Shown piece by piece: positions 54,932 to 64,000 of a DNA stretch of 64,000 bases. The notes under the pieces were generated by a model that ran no database searches, was not told the DNA's origin, and saw only the letters and a list, made by a program, of their open reading frames with translations. Origin of the DNA: Deltaproteobacteria bacterium (GTDB lineage Bacteria > Myxococcota > Myxococcia > Myxococcales > 40CM-4-68-19); NCBI GenBank assembly GCA_005879315.1, contig VBLC01000046.1, forward strand, positions 129,424 to 193,423, given 5' to 3'. Each line of letters opens with the position of its first letter. Position 1 is the stretch's first letter. Made by a program: the position numbers and the translations under genes.

Positions 54932-57406
54932 ATGCCTATCGTCTCGTCCAGTCCGCGCGGCAAGCGGGTCCGCCTCGCCCTCGCCGCAGCGCTGCTCGCC
55001 GCCGGCTGCTCGGGCGGCGGCGGGTGCGGCACCTCCTGCGGCGGCGCTTTCAAGGCGGTCGACGAGCAGGGCCATCCCATCCAGTTCACCGGCGCGCGCC
55101 TCGACAACGTCGCGCAGGTCCGGCTGACCCGGAGCGGCTTCAACTTCCTCAACGCCAGCCACCTGAACGAAATCCTCGGCGCCCTCAACTCCGGCGCCGG
55201 CCTCTCCATGCCCTGCATCGAGAAGGACGCCCTTCTCGACGCCTGCCTCGGCAGCTTCGGCCTGCGCTTCAGCGTCCTCGCCGGCGACACCAACTTCAAC
55301 GGGTCCTGCGACGCGGCCGACTCGACCCCGCTGCACATCGCCTTCAAGGACGTGAGCTGGATTCTCCTTCCCCCCGGCACGCTGCGGGCGCACATCGTCC
55401 TGCACCTCAAGACCGGGGACATCTACCTGCGCACCAAGGAGGAGCACAGCACGCTCTGCGGTGGCACGAGCGCCATCCAGCTGCGCGCCTTTTACGACGA
55501 CGAGCTCCCCGGGCTGCCGGAGAAAGACACGGTGGTCGACCTCGACCTCGGCTTCAGCACCGCTCCGGACGGAAGGCTGCAGATCAATTTTCCCAACGCC
55601 TCGCTCGACGCCATCGTCGCGAACTTCCAGCCGGGAGCACTCTGGCTCGACGGCAACGTCGGCACCGATCCGCCCATCGCCCCGAACGCGGCCGGCAAGT
55701 ACTTCGGCAACGGGTGCGATTCGAGCGCCCGTGGCACCTACGCCGTGACCAAGAATGGTGGCGCGCAGCTGAGCTGCTCGCAGGTCTTCACCGACTTGTC
55801 CGCCGGCTGCGATCCGAACGGCAGCAACGGCGCCCTCTGCGGCATCGTCGAATATGTGCGCGGCTCTCTCTTCGATGATCTCAAGAACCATTTCGCGAGC
55901 CACATCGTCAGCGTGCTGCGCGCGCAGCTCGACAACCTCCGCTGCCAGCGCGCGAGCGACAGGCAAAGCAGTCCAGTCGCGTGCGACGGCAATCATCCCT
56001 GCCCAGCCGACGACGACGGCCACGCCCTCGCTTGCGATCTCGCGCGCGGCGTCTGCTACTCGCCCGCGGCAGGCACCGGCAACTTCAACTGCGAGCCGAT
56101 CCCGCTGGCCATCGCCGGGCAGCTCGACGTGAGCCACCTCACCGAGAGAGTCGGCTTTCCGCCCGAGACGAAGCTCGACATCTTCGCCGGCCTGGGGAGC
56201 AAGGGCGCGGCGGGCCTCGTTGACGGCAACGGGCTGCAGCTCTCGGCCCAGGCGGGGACGGCGCCCGCCTCGCCGCTCCTGGCGCTTTGCGTGCCGCCCG
56301 CGCAGCAGGCTTCCGCGGTCGACCCACCGCCGATGGATTTCGAGGCCAACAAGCCCGCCGGCGTCACCAGCTACGATGCCGCTTTCTCTCTCGCCGGCGC
56401 GATGCTCAACCGCGGTTTTCTCGACGCCTACCATGCTGGCCTCCTTTGCGTGGCGGTGACCCACAAGACCACGCCGTACATCTCCAGCGGGCTGTTCAGG
56501 CTCTTCCTGCCTTCGCTGGGGCTGGTCACTGGCGACAAAGAGGTGCCGATGAACGTCCTCTTCCGGCCCACCCAGCCGCCCTACGTGCGCGTCGGCCGCA
56601 ACACCACCAAGGTCAATCCCGACGGGAGCATCACGCCGGACGATCCGCTGCTCACGCTGGCTTTCAAGCAGCTCGAGGTCGACTTCTATGCGCTCGTCGA
56701 CGAGCGACAGGTCCGTCTCTTCACGCTGCAGGCCGACCTGCAGCTGCCGCTCGGCATCCGGACTTTTGCCGAGCCGAACGCGGACACGCTGCAGCCCGTG
56801 CTGGGCGGGCTCGAGACCCTGCTCACCAACGTCTCGGCGCTCTCGCCCGACGGCGGCCCCTATGGCCCGAGCGATCTGCTCGCGGAGGATCCGGGCGCGC
56901 TCAAGGACCTGCTTGCGGCGGTGTTGCGATTGGCGCAGCCGCTGCTCGCCGGCGTGATCAAGCCGATGGTGCTGCCGACCATGCTCGGCCTGCGCTTCGG
57001 GGTCGAGGGCATCGCGGGCGCCGTACCGATGACGGACGTCGGGAGGGGCGGCTATCACCATCTGGCGCTTTGGGCGAACGTGAACGAGTGTGGGAGCTCC
57101 TGCGCGCCTCGCACCGTGCGCACCGAGGCGCGAGTGGCGAGCGCCCAAGCCCCGGCAAGCCTGGAAAGGGCCCTGCGTCCCGAGCTCGAGATGGAACTCT
57201 TCTCACAGGCGCGCTGGGCAGAGTTCAGCTATCGGGTCGACGGCTCGCTCTGGTCGCCCTGGATCGGAAATGTCTCGCGGCTGACCATCCACGATCCGCT
57301 CTTCCTCCTGCCGGGGCATCACCTCGTCGAGGTCACCTCGCGCGAGGCTGGTGACGACCGGACCATGGACCGCGAGCCGGCGACGGTGGACTTCGTCGTC
57401 AACTGA
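54932..57406 (+). CDS. Large hypothetical lipoprotein
   Basis: Lipobox LLAAGCSGGGGCG; 824 aa with no motif I recognise. Confidence 0.75.
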   Translation: MPIVSSSPRGKRVRLALAAALLAAGCSGGGGCGTSCGGAFKAVDEQGHPIQFTGARLDNVAQVRLTRSGFNFLNASHLNEILGALNSGAGLSMPCIEKDALLDACLGSFGLRFSVLAGDTNFNGSCDAADSTPLHIAFKDVSWILLPPGTLRAHIVLHLKTGDIYLRTKEEHSTLCGGTSAIQLRAFYDDELPGLPEKDTVVDLDLGFSTAPDGRLQINFPNASLDAIVANFQPGALWLDGNVGTDPPIAPNAAGKYFGNGCDSSARGTYAVTKNGGAQLSCSQVFTDLSAGCDPNGSNGALCGIVEYVRGSLFDDLKNHFASHIVSVLRAQLDNLRCQRASDRQSSPVACDGNHPCPADDDGHALACDLARGVCYSPAAGTGNFNCEPIPLAIAGQLDVSHLTERVGFPPETKLDIFAGLGSKGAAGLVDGNGLQLSAQAGTAPASPLLALCVPPAQQASAVDPPPMDFEANKPAGVTSYDAAFSLAGAMLNRGFLDAYHAGLLCVAVTHKTTPYISSGLFRLFLPSLGLVTGDKEVPMNVLFRPTQPPYVRVGRNTTKVNPDGSITPDDPLLTLAFKQLEVDFYALVDERQVRLFTLQADLQLPLGIRTFAEPNADTLQPVLGGLETLLTNVSALSPDGGPYGPSDLLAEDPGALKDLLAAVLRLAQPLLAGVIKPMVLPTMLGLRFGVEGIAGAVPMTDVGRGGYHHLALWANVNECGSSCAPRTVRTEARVASAQAPASLERALRPELEMELFSQARWAEFSYRVDGSLWSPWIGNVSRLTIHDPLFLLPGHHLVEVTSREAGDDRTMDREPATVDFVVN

Positions 57407-57424
57407 GAGATCGCGCTTGGCGCG

Positions 57425-58087
57425 TCAGGGGAAGGGGTCCATCTCCGGTGGATAGAACACCTCCACGAGCGTAAGGCCGTGCGCGGGGGCCGTTGCGCCC
57501 ATCCACGGCCGGTGCCGCGCGGCCAGCTCCCGGAGCGACTCCGGCGAGGCATAGCCGAGCGCGACTGCACCGAGGTGCCCGGCGAGATTGCGAATCTGAT
57601 GCTTGCGAAAGGCTCGCGCCTCGACGAGGAGGATGCCCTCGTCGTCGAGAGACCAGCTCGACAGGGGCGGCGCGGGCCGGTGCAGCTTGGAGGGCGAGGC
57701 GAGGCCGGACAGCTCCGGCAGCCCGAGAAGGCCACGCAAGGCCGTGCGCGCCCGCTCCCAGTCGCCGCGCGGCACGAACGAGGACATGCGATACCGGTAG
57801 CGCTTGCCGATCGCGCTCGCCCGCGCATGGAACGACGGATGCGCCTCGGCCCAGCGAAGGAGACGCAGGCCTTCGGGGAACCGCAGCGCAGGAAACTCGG
57901 GCGCGCTCGCACTGCGGAACGACGCGACTTGTCCTTCCGCAGCGACCCCGGCATCGGTGCGCGAGGCGCCTTGCACGGTGTGGCCGAGAATTTCCTCCAG
58001 CGCTCCCTGCACGGTAGAAAGTCCAGGCTGCTTCTGCCAGCCGCGGAAGGCGCTGCCGTCGTAAGCGAGGAGGAGTGCGAAATTCAT
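57425..58087 (-). CDS. truA: tRNA pseudouridine synthase A
   Basis: LAYDGSAFRGWQKQPGLSTVQGALEEIL, GASRTDAGVAAEGQVASF (catalytic Asp), KRYRYRM, FRKHQIRNLAGHL. Confidence 0.95.
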   Translation of the reverse strand: MNFALLLAYDGSAFRGWQKQPGLSTVQGALEEILGHTVQGASRTDAGVAAEGQVASFRSASAPEFPALRFPEGLRLLRWAEAHPSFHARASAIGKRYRYRMSSFVPRGDWERARTALRGLLGLPELSGLASPSKLHRPAPPLSSWSLDDEGILLVEARAFRKHQIRNLAGHLGAVALGYASPESLRELAARHRPWMGATAPAHGLTLVEVFYPPEMDPFP

Positions 58088-58242
58088 TGCCGCTTCCGTC
58101 GATCTTGCGGTCAGGCAGGCGCCCGCACAGGGTCGCATTCTGGCGCAGATCGCCCGCCCTCTATATTTTTCATTACGGTGTTCGGCGGAGATGGTTGCCC
58201 GGCTGGCTGGGCCGCGCGTACACTTGGTAGCGTGGAGGTGAG

Positions 58243-59535
<1,293 letters not shown>

Positions 59536-59555
59536 GAGCAGAGCGTGTTGAAGAG

Positions 59556-59593
59556 GCCTTCCCGCCCTGCGTCCAAGCGGGTAGAGGCTTTTT
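59556..59593 (+). terminator. Rho-independent terminator after clpX
   Basis: GCCTTCCCGC...GCGGGTAGAGGC hairpin followed by TTTTT. Confidence 0.75.
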
Positions 59594-59605
59594 CGGGAGG
59601 CCCGC

Positions 59606-60574
59606 ATGAAGCGCATTCTCCTCGCTGCTCTCTTTCTCTCGCTTCCGGCGCTGGCGCAGGAATATCCCGGCGACGACGACTACTCCTGGCAGATGCGGGA
59701 GCCGCCGCCGCCCGACTACGACCAGCCGCCGCCTGCCGATTACGACGAGCCTCCGCCGCCTGCGCGGCGGGGTCCGACGCTCGACGACTTCCGCGGCGAC
59801 CGCGAGCTTTCCGGGTCCGGCGAGTGGCTCGACACGCCGGAGTACGGCACGGTGTGGCGGCCCACCAGTGTCGACTCGGACTGGCGGCCGTATCTCTACG
59901 GGCACTGGGAGTGGACGACGGTCGGCTGGGCCTGGGTGAGCGACGAGCCCTTCGGCTGGGCCGTCTATCACTACGGCCGCTGGGCGTACATGGGCTCGTG
60001 GGGATGGGCCTGGGTCCCCGGCCGCGTCTGGGCTCCCGCCTGGGTCGCCTGGCGCTGGGGCAACGGCTACGCCGGCTGGTGTCCGCTCGGGCCGCGCCTG
60101 GTGGTCTGGGAGCAGCCGCAACTCTGGGTCTTCGTCTCGGCGAATCACTTCCTCGATCCGGTTCCGCGCTATGTCGTGCCGAGGACCGAGCTGCCCGTTC
60201 TCTACGCGCGGGCGAGGGCGCTGCCGGTGCAACCTGGGCCGCGCGCTGGACCCATCGCCGGAGCGGTCGCGCGCGCGACGGGACATTCAGTGAGGCCGAT
60301 GCCCATCCGCGAGGCTTCTTCGCCGCGAGCGACGGGCGGCGGGGCGGGTGTCTGGTACTACCGGCCGCGCACGGCTCCGCTGGCGGCGCCGGTCGGGACT
60401 CCGCGGCCGCACGCACAGGTGACGACGGGCGGCGGGCAGCGCTTCTACCGCGGCGCGCCTGCGGCCGTCAGATCTGGCGACGCGCCTCGCCCTGCTCCGG
60501 CGCCTCACGCGACCGGCACGAGGACTGCGCCGCAAGCGGAGTCCGGCTCCGAACAGAAACCGCATGCCCGGTGA
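59606..60574 (+). CDS. Exported DUF6600-like Trp/Tyr/Pro-rich protein
   Basis: Signal peptide; PPPPDYDQPPPADYDEPPPP; repeated W-P-Y-GHWEWT..GW.WVSDEPFGWAVYHYGRW pattern. Confidence 0.75.
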   Translation: MKRILLAALFLSLPALAQEYPGDDDYSWQMREPPPPDYDQPPPADYDEPPPPARRGPTLDDFRGDRELSGSGEWLDTPEYGTVWRPTSVDSDWRPYLYGHWEWTTVGWAWVSDEPFGWAVYHYGRWAYMGSWGWAWVPGRVWAPAWVAWRWGNGYAGWCPLGPRLVVWEQPQLWVFVSANHFLDPVPRYVVPRTELPVLYARARALPVQPGPRAGPIAGAVARATGHSVRPMPIREASSPRATGGGAGVWYYRPRTAPLAAPVGTPRPHAQVTTGGGQRFYRGAPAAVRSGDAPRPAPAPHATGTRTAPQAESGSEQKPHAR

Positions 60575-60598
60575 GCCATCACTAGATTAGCCGGCGAC

Positions 60599-61537
60599 AT
60601 GGCCGGCCGTCGGCAGCAGATCCTCTTCGCGGTGCGCGTCGCCGCGTGGCTCGTGATGGGCGCGCTGGTCATCGGCCTCGCGCGGCGGATGAACTGGGAC
60701 GAAGTCTTCGGCGCATTCGCTGCCGCCGACCTGCGGCTGGCGCTGGTAGCGACGCTCTTCGGCGTCCCTTGCGTCGCCCTGCAGGGACTGCGCTGGTCGT
60801 CGCTGGTCAATGCCGTGCGCAAGGTCCCGTTCGCGACGCCGGTGGCGGCGATCTTCGTCGGCCAGGCCGCGAGCGCCTTCCTTCCCATGCGCGCCGGCGA
60901 GGCAGTCCGCACCGAGCTGCTCGCGCGCGCCACCGGGATGGGCCGCGCCGCATCGCTCGGGACCGTCGCCCTCGACCACAGCGTGAACGGCCTGGTGATG
61001 TTCGCCATCGCCGGCTCGCTGCCGCTGCTCTTGCCGGTGCCGCGCTGGATGGCGATCGTGCTCTGGAGCGGCATGGCCGGAGCCATCGCCCTCGCGCTGG
61101 TCCTGCTGCGGCTCTCGCGCACTCCCAGCTCCAGCGAAGGCCGACTCGGCCAGCTCATCGCCAAGATGCGCTCGGGCCTGGTGGCGCTGCGCAATCCCGC
61201 AGCGGTTGCGAGGGCTGCGGGCTTCTCCGCCGCCTCGTGGAGCGTGGAAATCGCCGTCGCGATGCTGGCGCTGGCGGCCTTCCATCTGCCGCACGACCTG
61301 CCGCACGCCATGGCAGTGCTCTTCGGCGTCAGCCTCGCGCAGGCGATCCCGGCGCCGCCCGCCTCGCTGGGAAATTTCGAGCTCGGCGCAGGCACGGCGC
61401 TGGTCGCGTTCGGCGGGCCGCCCGAGCATGCCGCGGCTTTCGCCATCGGCTACCACGCCATGCAGCTCCTGCCGACGCTGGTGGCGGGCGGCTTGATGCT
61501 CTCGCGCTTCCGCCTACGCCTCCCCCAGCACGCGTAG
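60599..61537 (+). CDS. Flippase-like / UPF0104 (lysylphosphatidylglycerol synthase TM region) protein
   Basis: Multi-TM; FVGQAASAFLPMRAGEAVRTELLARATGMGRAASLGTVALDHSVNGL. Confidence 0.85.
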   Translation: MAGRRQQILFAVRVAAWLVMGALVIGLARRMNWDEVFGAFAAADLRLALVATLFGVPCVALQGLRWSSLVNAVRKVPFATPVAAIFVGQAASAFLPMRAGEAVRTELLARATGMGRAASLGTVALDHSVNGLVMFAIAGSLPLLLPVPRWMAIVLWSGMAGAIALALVLLRLSRTPSSSEGRLGQLIAKMRSGLVALRNPAAVARAAGFSAASWSVEIAVAMLALAAFHLPHDLPHAMAVLFGVSLAQAIPAPPASLGNFELGAGTALVAFGGPPEHAAAFAIGYHAMQLLPTLVAGGLMLSRFRLRLPQHA

Positions 61538-62545
61538 GTAATTGCCGCCGAGGATGCCGCGCAGCTCCGCCTCGCTGAATCCGCGGCGCGAGAGCAGCTC
61601 GGTCAGGTCGGGATAGCGGCGCGCCTCGCGCATGCCTTCGACGCTGTAGACCCAGCCGTCGAAGTCGGTGCCGATGCCGATGTGCTCGGGCCCCGCGACC
61701 AAGGCGCCGTGGACGATGGCGTCGGCCATGGCATCGATCGAAGGTCCGCCGAGGATCTTGTTCCAGGTGATGATGCCGGCCACTCCTCCCGAGCGGGCGA
61801 GAATTCGCAGCTGCTCGTCGGAGATGTTGCGCTCCAGATCGGCGAAGCGGCGAAAGCCGGTATGGGTGGCGAGGAAAGGTCGCGCCGCCGTGCTCGCCAC
61901 GTCGGCAAAGGAGCGGTCGGAGCAGTGCGTGACATCGACCAGCACTCCCAGCTCCTCGCAGCGCCGGACGACCTTGCGGCCCAGTTCCGTCAGGCCGGGA
62001 GCGCCGCGCAGGACGGCAAACCAGGGATGGCCGGGGATCCGCGCCGGCTGGGCGATGCCATTTTGTACAAAATGCGTGAGCGTCAGGTAGCGCAGGCCGC
62101 GGGCAGCGAGCTGCTCCAGCTTCTCCAGCGAGCGCTCGATGTGATGCCCCCCTTCCGCCGCATGCAGCACGGCGAGCTTGCCACTCTGCAGGATCCCTCG
62201 GACCTCCCCCCGCCGCCGGGCGACCTGCGCCAGCGCTGGGTGCCGCGCGCAGAGAGCCTCGAGCGCCTCGAACGTCCCGAGCGCCGCGCGAAATGGGCGC
62301 ACGGGCAGCACGGCCGGCGCATACGCGCAGTTGGTCAGCACCCGCAGCCCGCCCGCGCGCGCGCGCGGAAGGTCGAGCTGCTGGCGCAGCGGATTCCAGC
62401 GCCGCGGCGGTTTGTGCTCACGCCCGAGATCGCGCCGCAGGTAGTAGGCGTTCAGTCCCGGATGCGCGTGCAGATCTGCGACCGGCGCCGCCTCGTGGAC
62501 GGCCCTTGCGTCGATCGGCGCGACCTCCGGACGATAGATGAGCAC
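61514..62545 (-). CDS. Membrane dipeptidase (peptidase M19)
   Basis: DLHAHPGLN, HAAEGGHHI, LTLTHFVQN, VDVTHCSDRSF, HTGFRRFADLERNISDEQL, IGIGTDFDG. Confidence 0.93.
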   Translation of the reverse strand: MLIYRPEVAPIDARAVHEAAPVADLHAHPGLNAYYLRRDLGREHKPPRRWNPLRQQLDLPRARAGGLRVLTNCAYAPAVLPVRPFRAALGTFEALEALCARHPALAQVARRRGEVRGILQSGKLAVLHAAEGGHHIERSLEKLEQLAARGLRYLTLTHFVQNGIAQPARIPGHPWFAVLRGAPGLTELGRKVVRRCEELGVLVDVTHCSDRSFADVASTAARPFLATHTGFRRFADLERNISDEQLRILARSGGVAGIITWNKILGGPSIDAMADAIVHGALVAGPEHIGIGTDFDGWVYSVEGMREARRYPDLTELLSRRGFSEAELRGILGGNYLRVLGEA

Positions 62546-64000
62546 TCAGTGCTGCGTCACCCGCACCGTCGTCTTCATCTGCTTGCCGGTGTCGAGGTCG
62601 CGCGCCGACATGGTGAGGATGCCCTCGATGTTGACGTCGAAGGTGATCTCCAGCCGCGCCTTCCCCGCCGGCCCGGGCTTGAGGCCGCTGAAGAGGAAGT
62701 CGCCGAGCAGCTCGTTGTGCGACACCTCCGGGGCGTCGCCCTGGAAGATGCGCATGGCCACTTCCGTCTGGCCGTCGTAGCTGGTGGTCGCCTCGACTGC
62801 CTTGGCGTTGGGGATGGCGGCGTTGCGCGGAAAGACGGTGTGGAACGCGCCGCCCGCTTTCTCCAGCCCGATGGCCATCGGGATCACGTCGAGCAGCTGC
62901 AGCTTGAGGTTGGAGTCGTCCTCCAGCGAGTGCGCATAGAGTGCCGCGCCGATCGCCACCGCCTCGTCGGGGTGCACTCCCTTCGAGGGGGCCTTCCCGA
63001 CGATCTCGGTGAGCCGCTTCTGCACCGCCGGCATGCGCGTCTGCCCGCCGACGAGGAGCAGCTCGTCCACTTTCGCGGCGTCGAGGCCCGCGTCGCCCAT
63101 CACCCGCGTGAGGATCACGATGGTGCGATCGACCAGGCTCTTCGTCAGCTCCTCGAGCAGCTTGCGGGTGAAGACGAAGTCGATGTTGAGCGGCTGTCCC
63201 TGGGGCGTCATGGTCACGAACGGCACGCTGAAGGGGGCCTGCTCGCGGCTGGAGAGATCGATCTTGACGCGCTCGGCGAGGTCCTTGATCCGCTGCATCG
63301 CCACCGGGTCGGTGGAGAGATCGATCTGGTGCTTCTTCCGGAACTCCTCGATCACGTGCTTGATCATCGCCTGATCGAAGTCGAGCCCGCCGAGGAAGAT
63401 GTCGCCGCCGGTGGCTTTGACCTCGAAGACGCGGTCGCGGATCTCGATGATGGAGACGTCGAAGGTGCCGCCGCCGAGGTCGTAGATCACCACCGTCTCG
63501 TGCAGGTTCTTGCCGATGCCGTAGGCGAGCGCGGCGCTGGTCGGCTCGTTGATGATCCGGACCACCTCGAGCTGGATCATCTTGCCGGCGTCCTTCACCG
63601 CCTGCCGCTGCCGGTCGGTGAAGTAGGCGGGGACGGTGACGACGGAGCGGCTGACCTTCTCTCCCAGATAATCCTGCGCGACGCCGCGGATCTTGTTCAA
63701 AATCTTCGCGCTGATCTCGGCGAGCCGGAAATTCTTGTGGCCGACGTCGAGGACCACGTCGTTGCGCTCGCCCGGCTTCATGTCGTAGGCGACCGTCTTT
63801 TGCATCAGCGCGACGACGTCGCTGGAGAAGGAACGCCCGATGAGGCGCTTGGCCGCATAGACAGTGTTGCGCGGATTGAGCTGCCACTGGCGCTTGGCTT
63901 CGTGTCCGATCAGCTCGTTGCCCTTCTCGTCGATGGCGAAGACGGAGGGGATGATGAACTCGCCGCCCTTGTAAGGGATGAGCTTGACCGTATGGTCGTC
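62546..64000 (-). CDS. Hsp70/DnaK-like chaperone without C-terminal lid (N-terminus outside window)
   Basis: VVTVPAYFTDRQRQAVKDAGKM, RIINEPTSAALAYGIG, VIYDLGGGTFDVSIIEI; frame stays open to 64000; ends after substrate-binding beta domain (EGILTMSARDLDTGKQMKTTVRVTQH*). Confidence 0.95.
   Translation of the reverse strand, partial: DDHTVKLIPYKGGEFIIPSVFAIDEKGNELIGHEAKRQWQLNPRNTVYAAKRLIGRSFSSDVVALMQKTVAYDMKPGERNDVVLDVGHKNFRLAEISAKILNKIRGVAQDYLGEKVSRSVVTVPAYFTDRQRQAVKDAGKMIQLEVVRIINEPTSAALAYGIGKNLHETVVIYDLGGGTFDVSIIEIRDRVFEVKATGGDIFLGGLDFDQAMIKHVIEEFRKKHQIDLSTDPVAMQRIKDLAERVKIDLSSREQAPFSVPFVTMTPQGQPLNIDFVFTRKLLEELTKSLVDRTIVILTRVMGDAGLDAAKVDELLLVGGQTRMPAVQKRLTEIVGKAPSKGVHPDEAVAIGAALYAHSLEDDSNLKLQLLDVIPMAIGLEKAGGAFHTVFPRNAAIPNAKAVEATTSYDGQTEVAMRIFQGDAPEVSHNELLGDFLFSGLKPGPAGKARLEITFDVNIEGILTMSARDLDTGKQMKTTVRVTQH

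Noticed and set aside
62059-62074. 16-bp perfect AT-rich palindrome CATTTTGTACAAAATG
   Set aside because: Lies in the dipeptidase coding sequence (THFVQNG); about one 16-bp perfect palindrome is expected by chance in 64 kb.

Overview
64 kb of high-GC bacterial chromosome. Gene content and style (Glt/gliding-type cluster, TPR/FHA/PilZ proteins, Ser/Thr kinase, FHA-sigma54 activator) suggest a myxobacterium-like organism, but this is inference. Coding density is near-complete. I found no CRISPR array, transposon or prophage. Housekeeping genes recognised: asnS (partial), leuS, lptE-like, rpsT, mazG, phoH, 7TM-HD (pgpH-like), truA, clpX, secG, tRNA-Cys(GCA), tRNA-Leu(GAG) and an Hsp70 (partial). 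The main accessory blocks are as follows. (1) ~21.36-31.9 kb: a contiguous Glt-type envelope/gliding-machinery cluster (cglC/gltK-, gltB-, gltA-, gltC-, gltD/E-, gltF-, gltG- and gltH-like). (2) ~50.0-54.85 kb: a tightly coupled sulfur-carrier/cysteine operon. It encodes an apparent PLP pseudoenzyme without its lysine segment, a ThiF/MoeB lacking its N-terminal helix, a MoaD/ThiS carrier ending in Gly-Gly-Cys, a separate mini-ORF carrying the missing E1 N-terminal motif, CysM, a JAMM protease, an APS kinase with a basic tail, and LarE. (3) ~37.4-39.17 kb: an FHA-type sigma54 activator followed by a near-consensus -24/-12 promoter, an unannotated 56-aa membrane peptide and a strong terminator. 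(4) ~42.6-47.6 kb: an orphan gpV/PAAR spike pair with a vWA lipoprotein and a membrane protein. The best candidate for an undescribed system is (2), followed by (3). All calls come from reading the sequence and the supplied translations; no searches were run.
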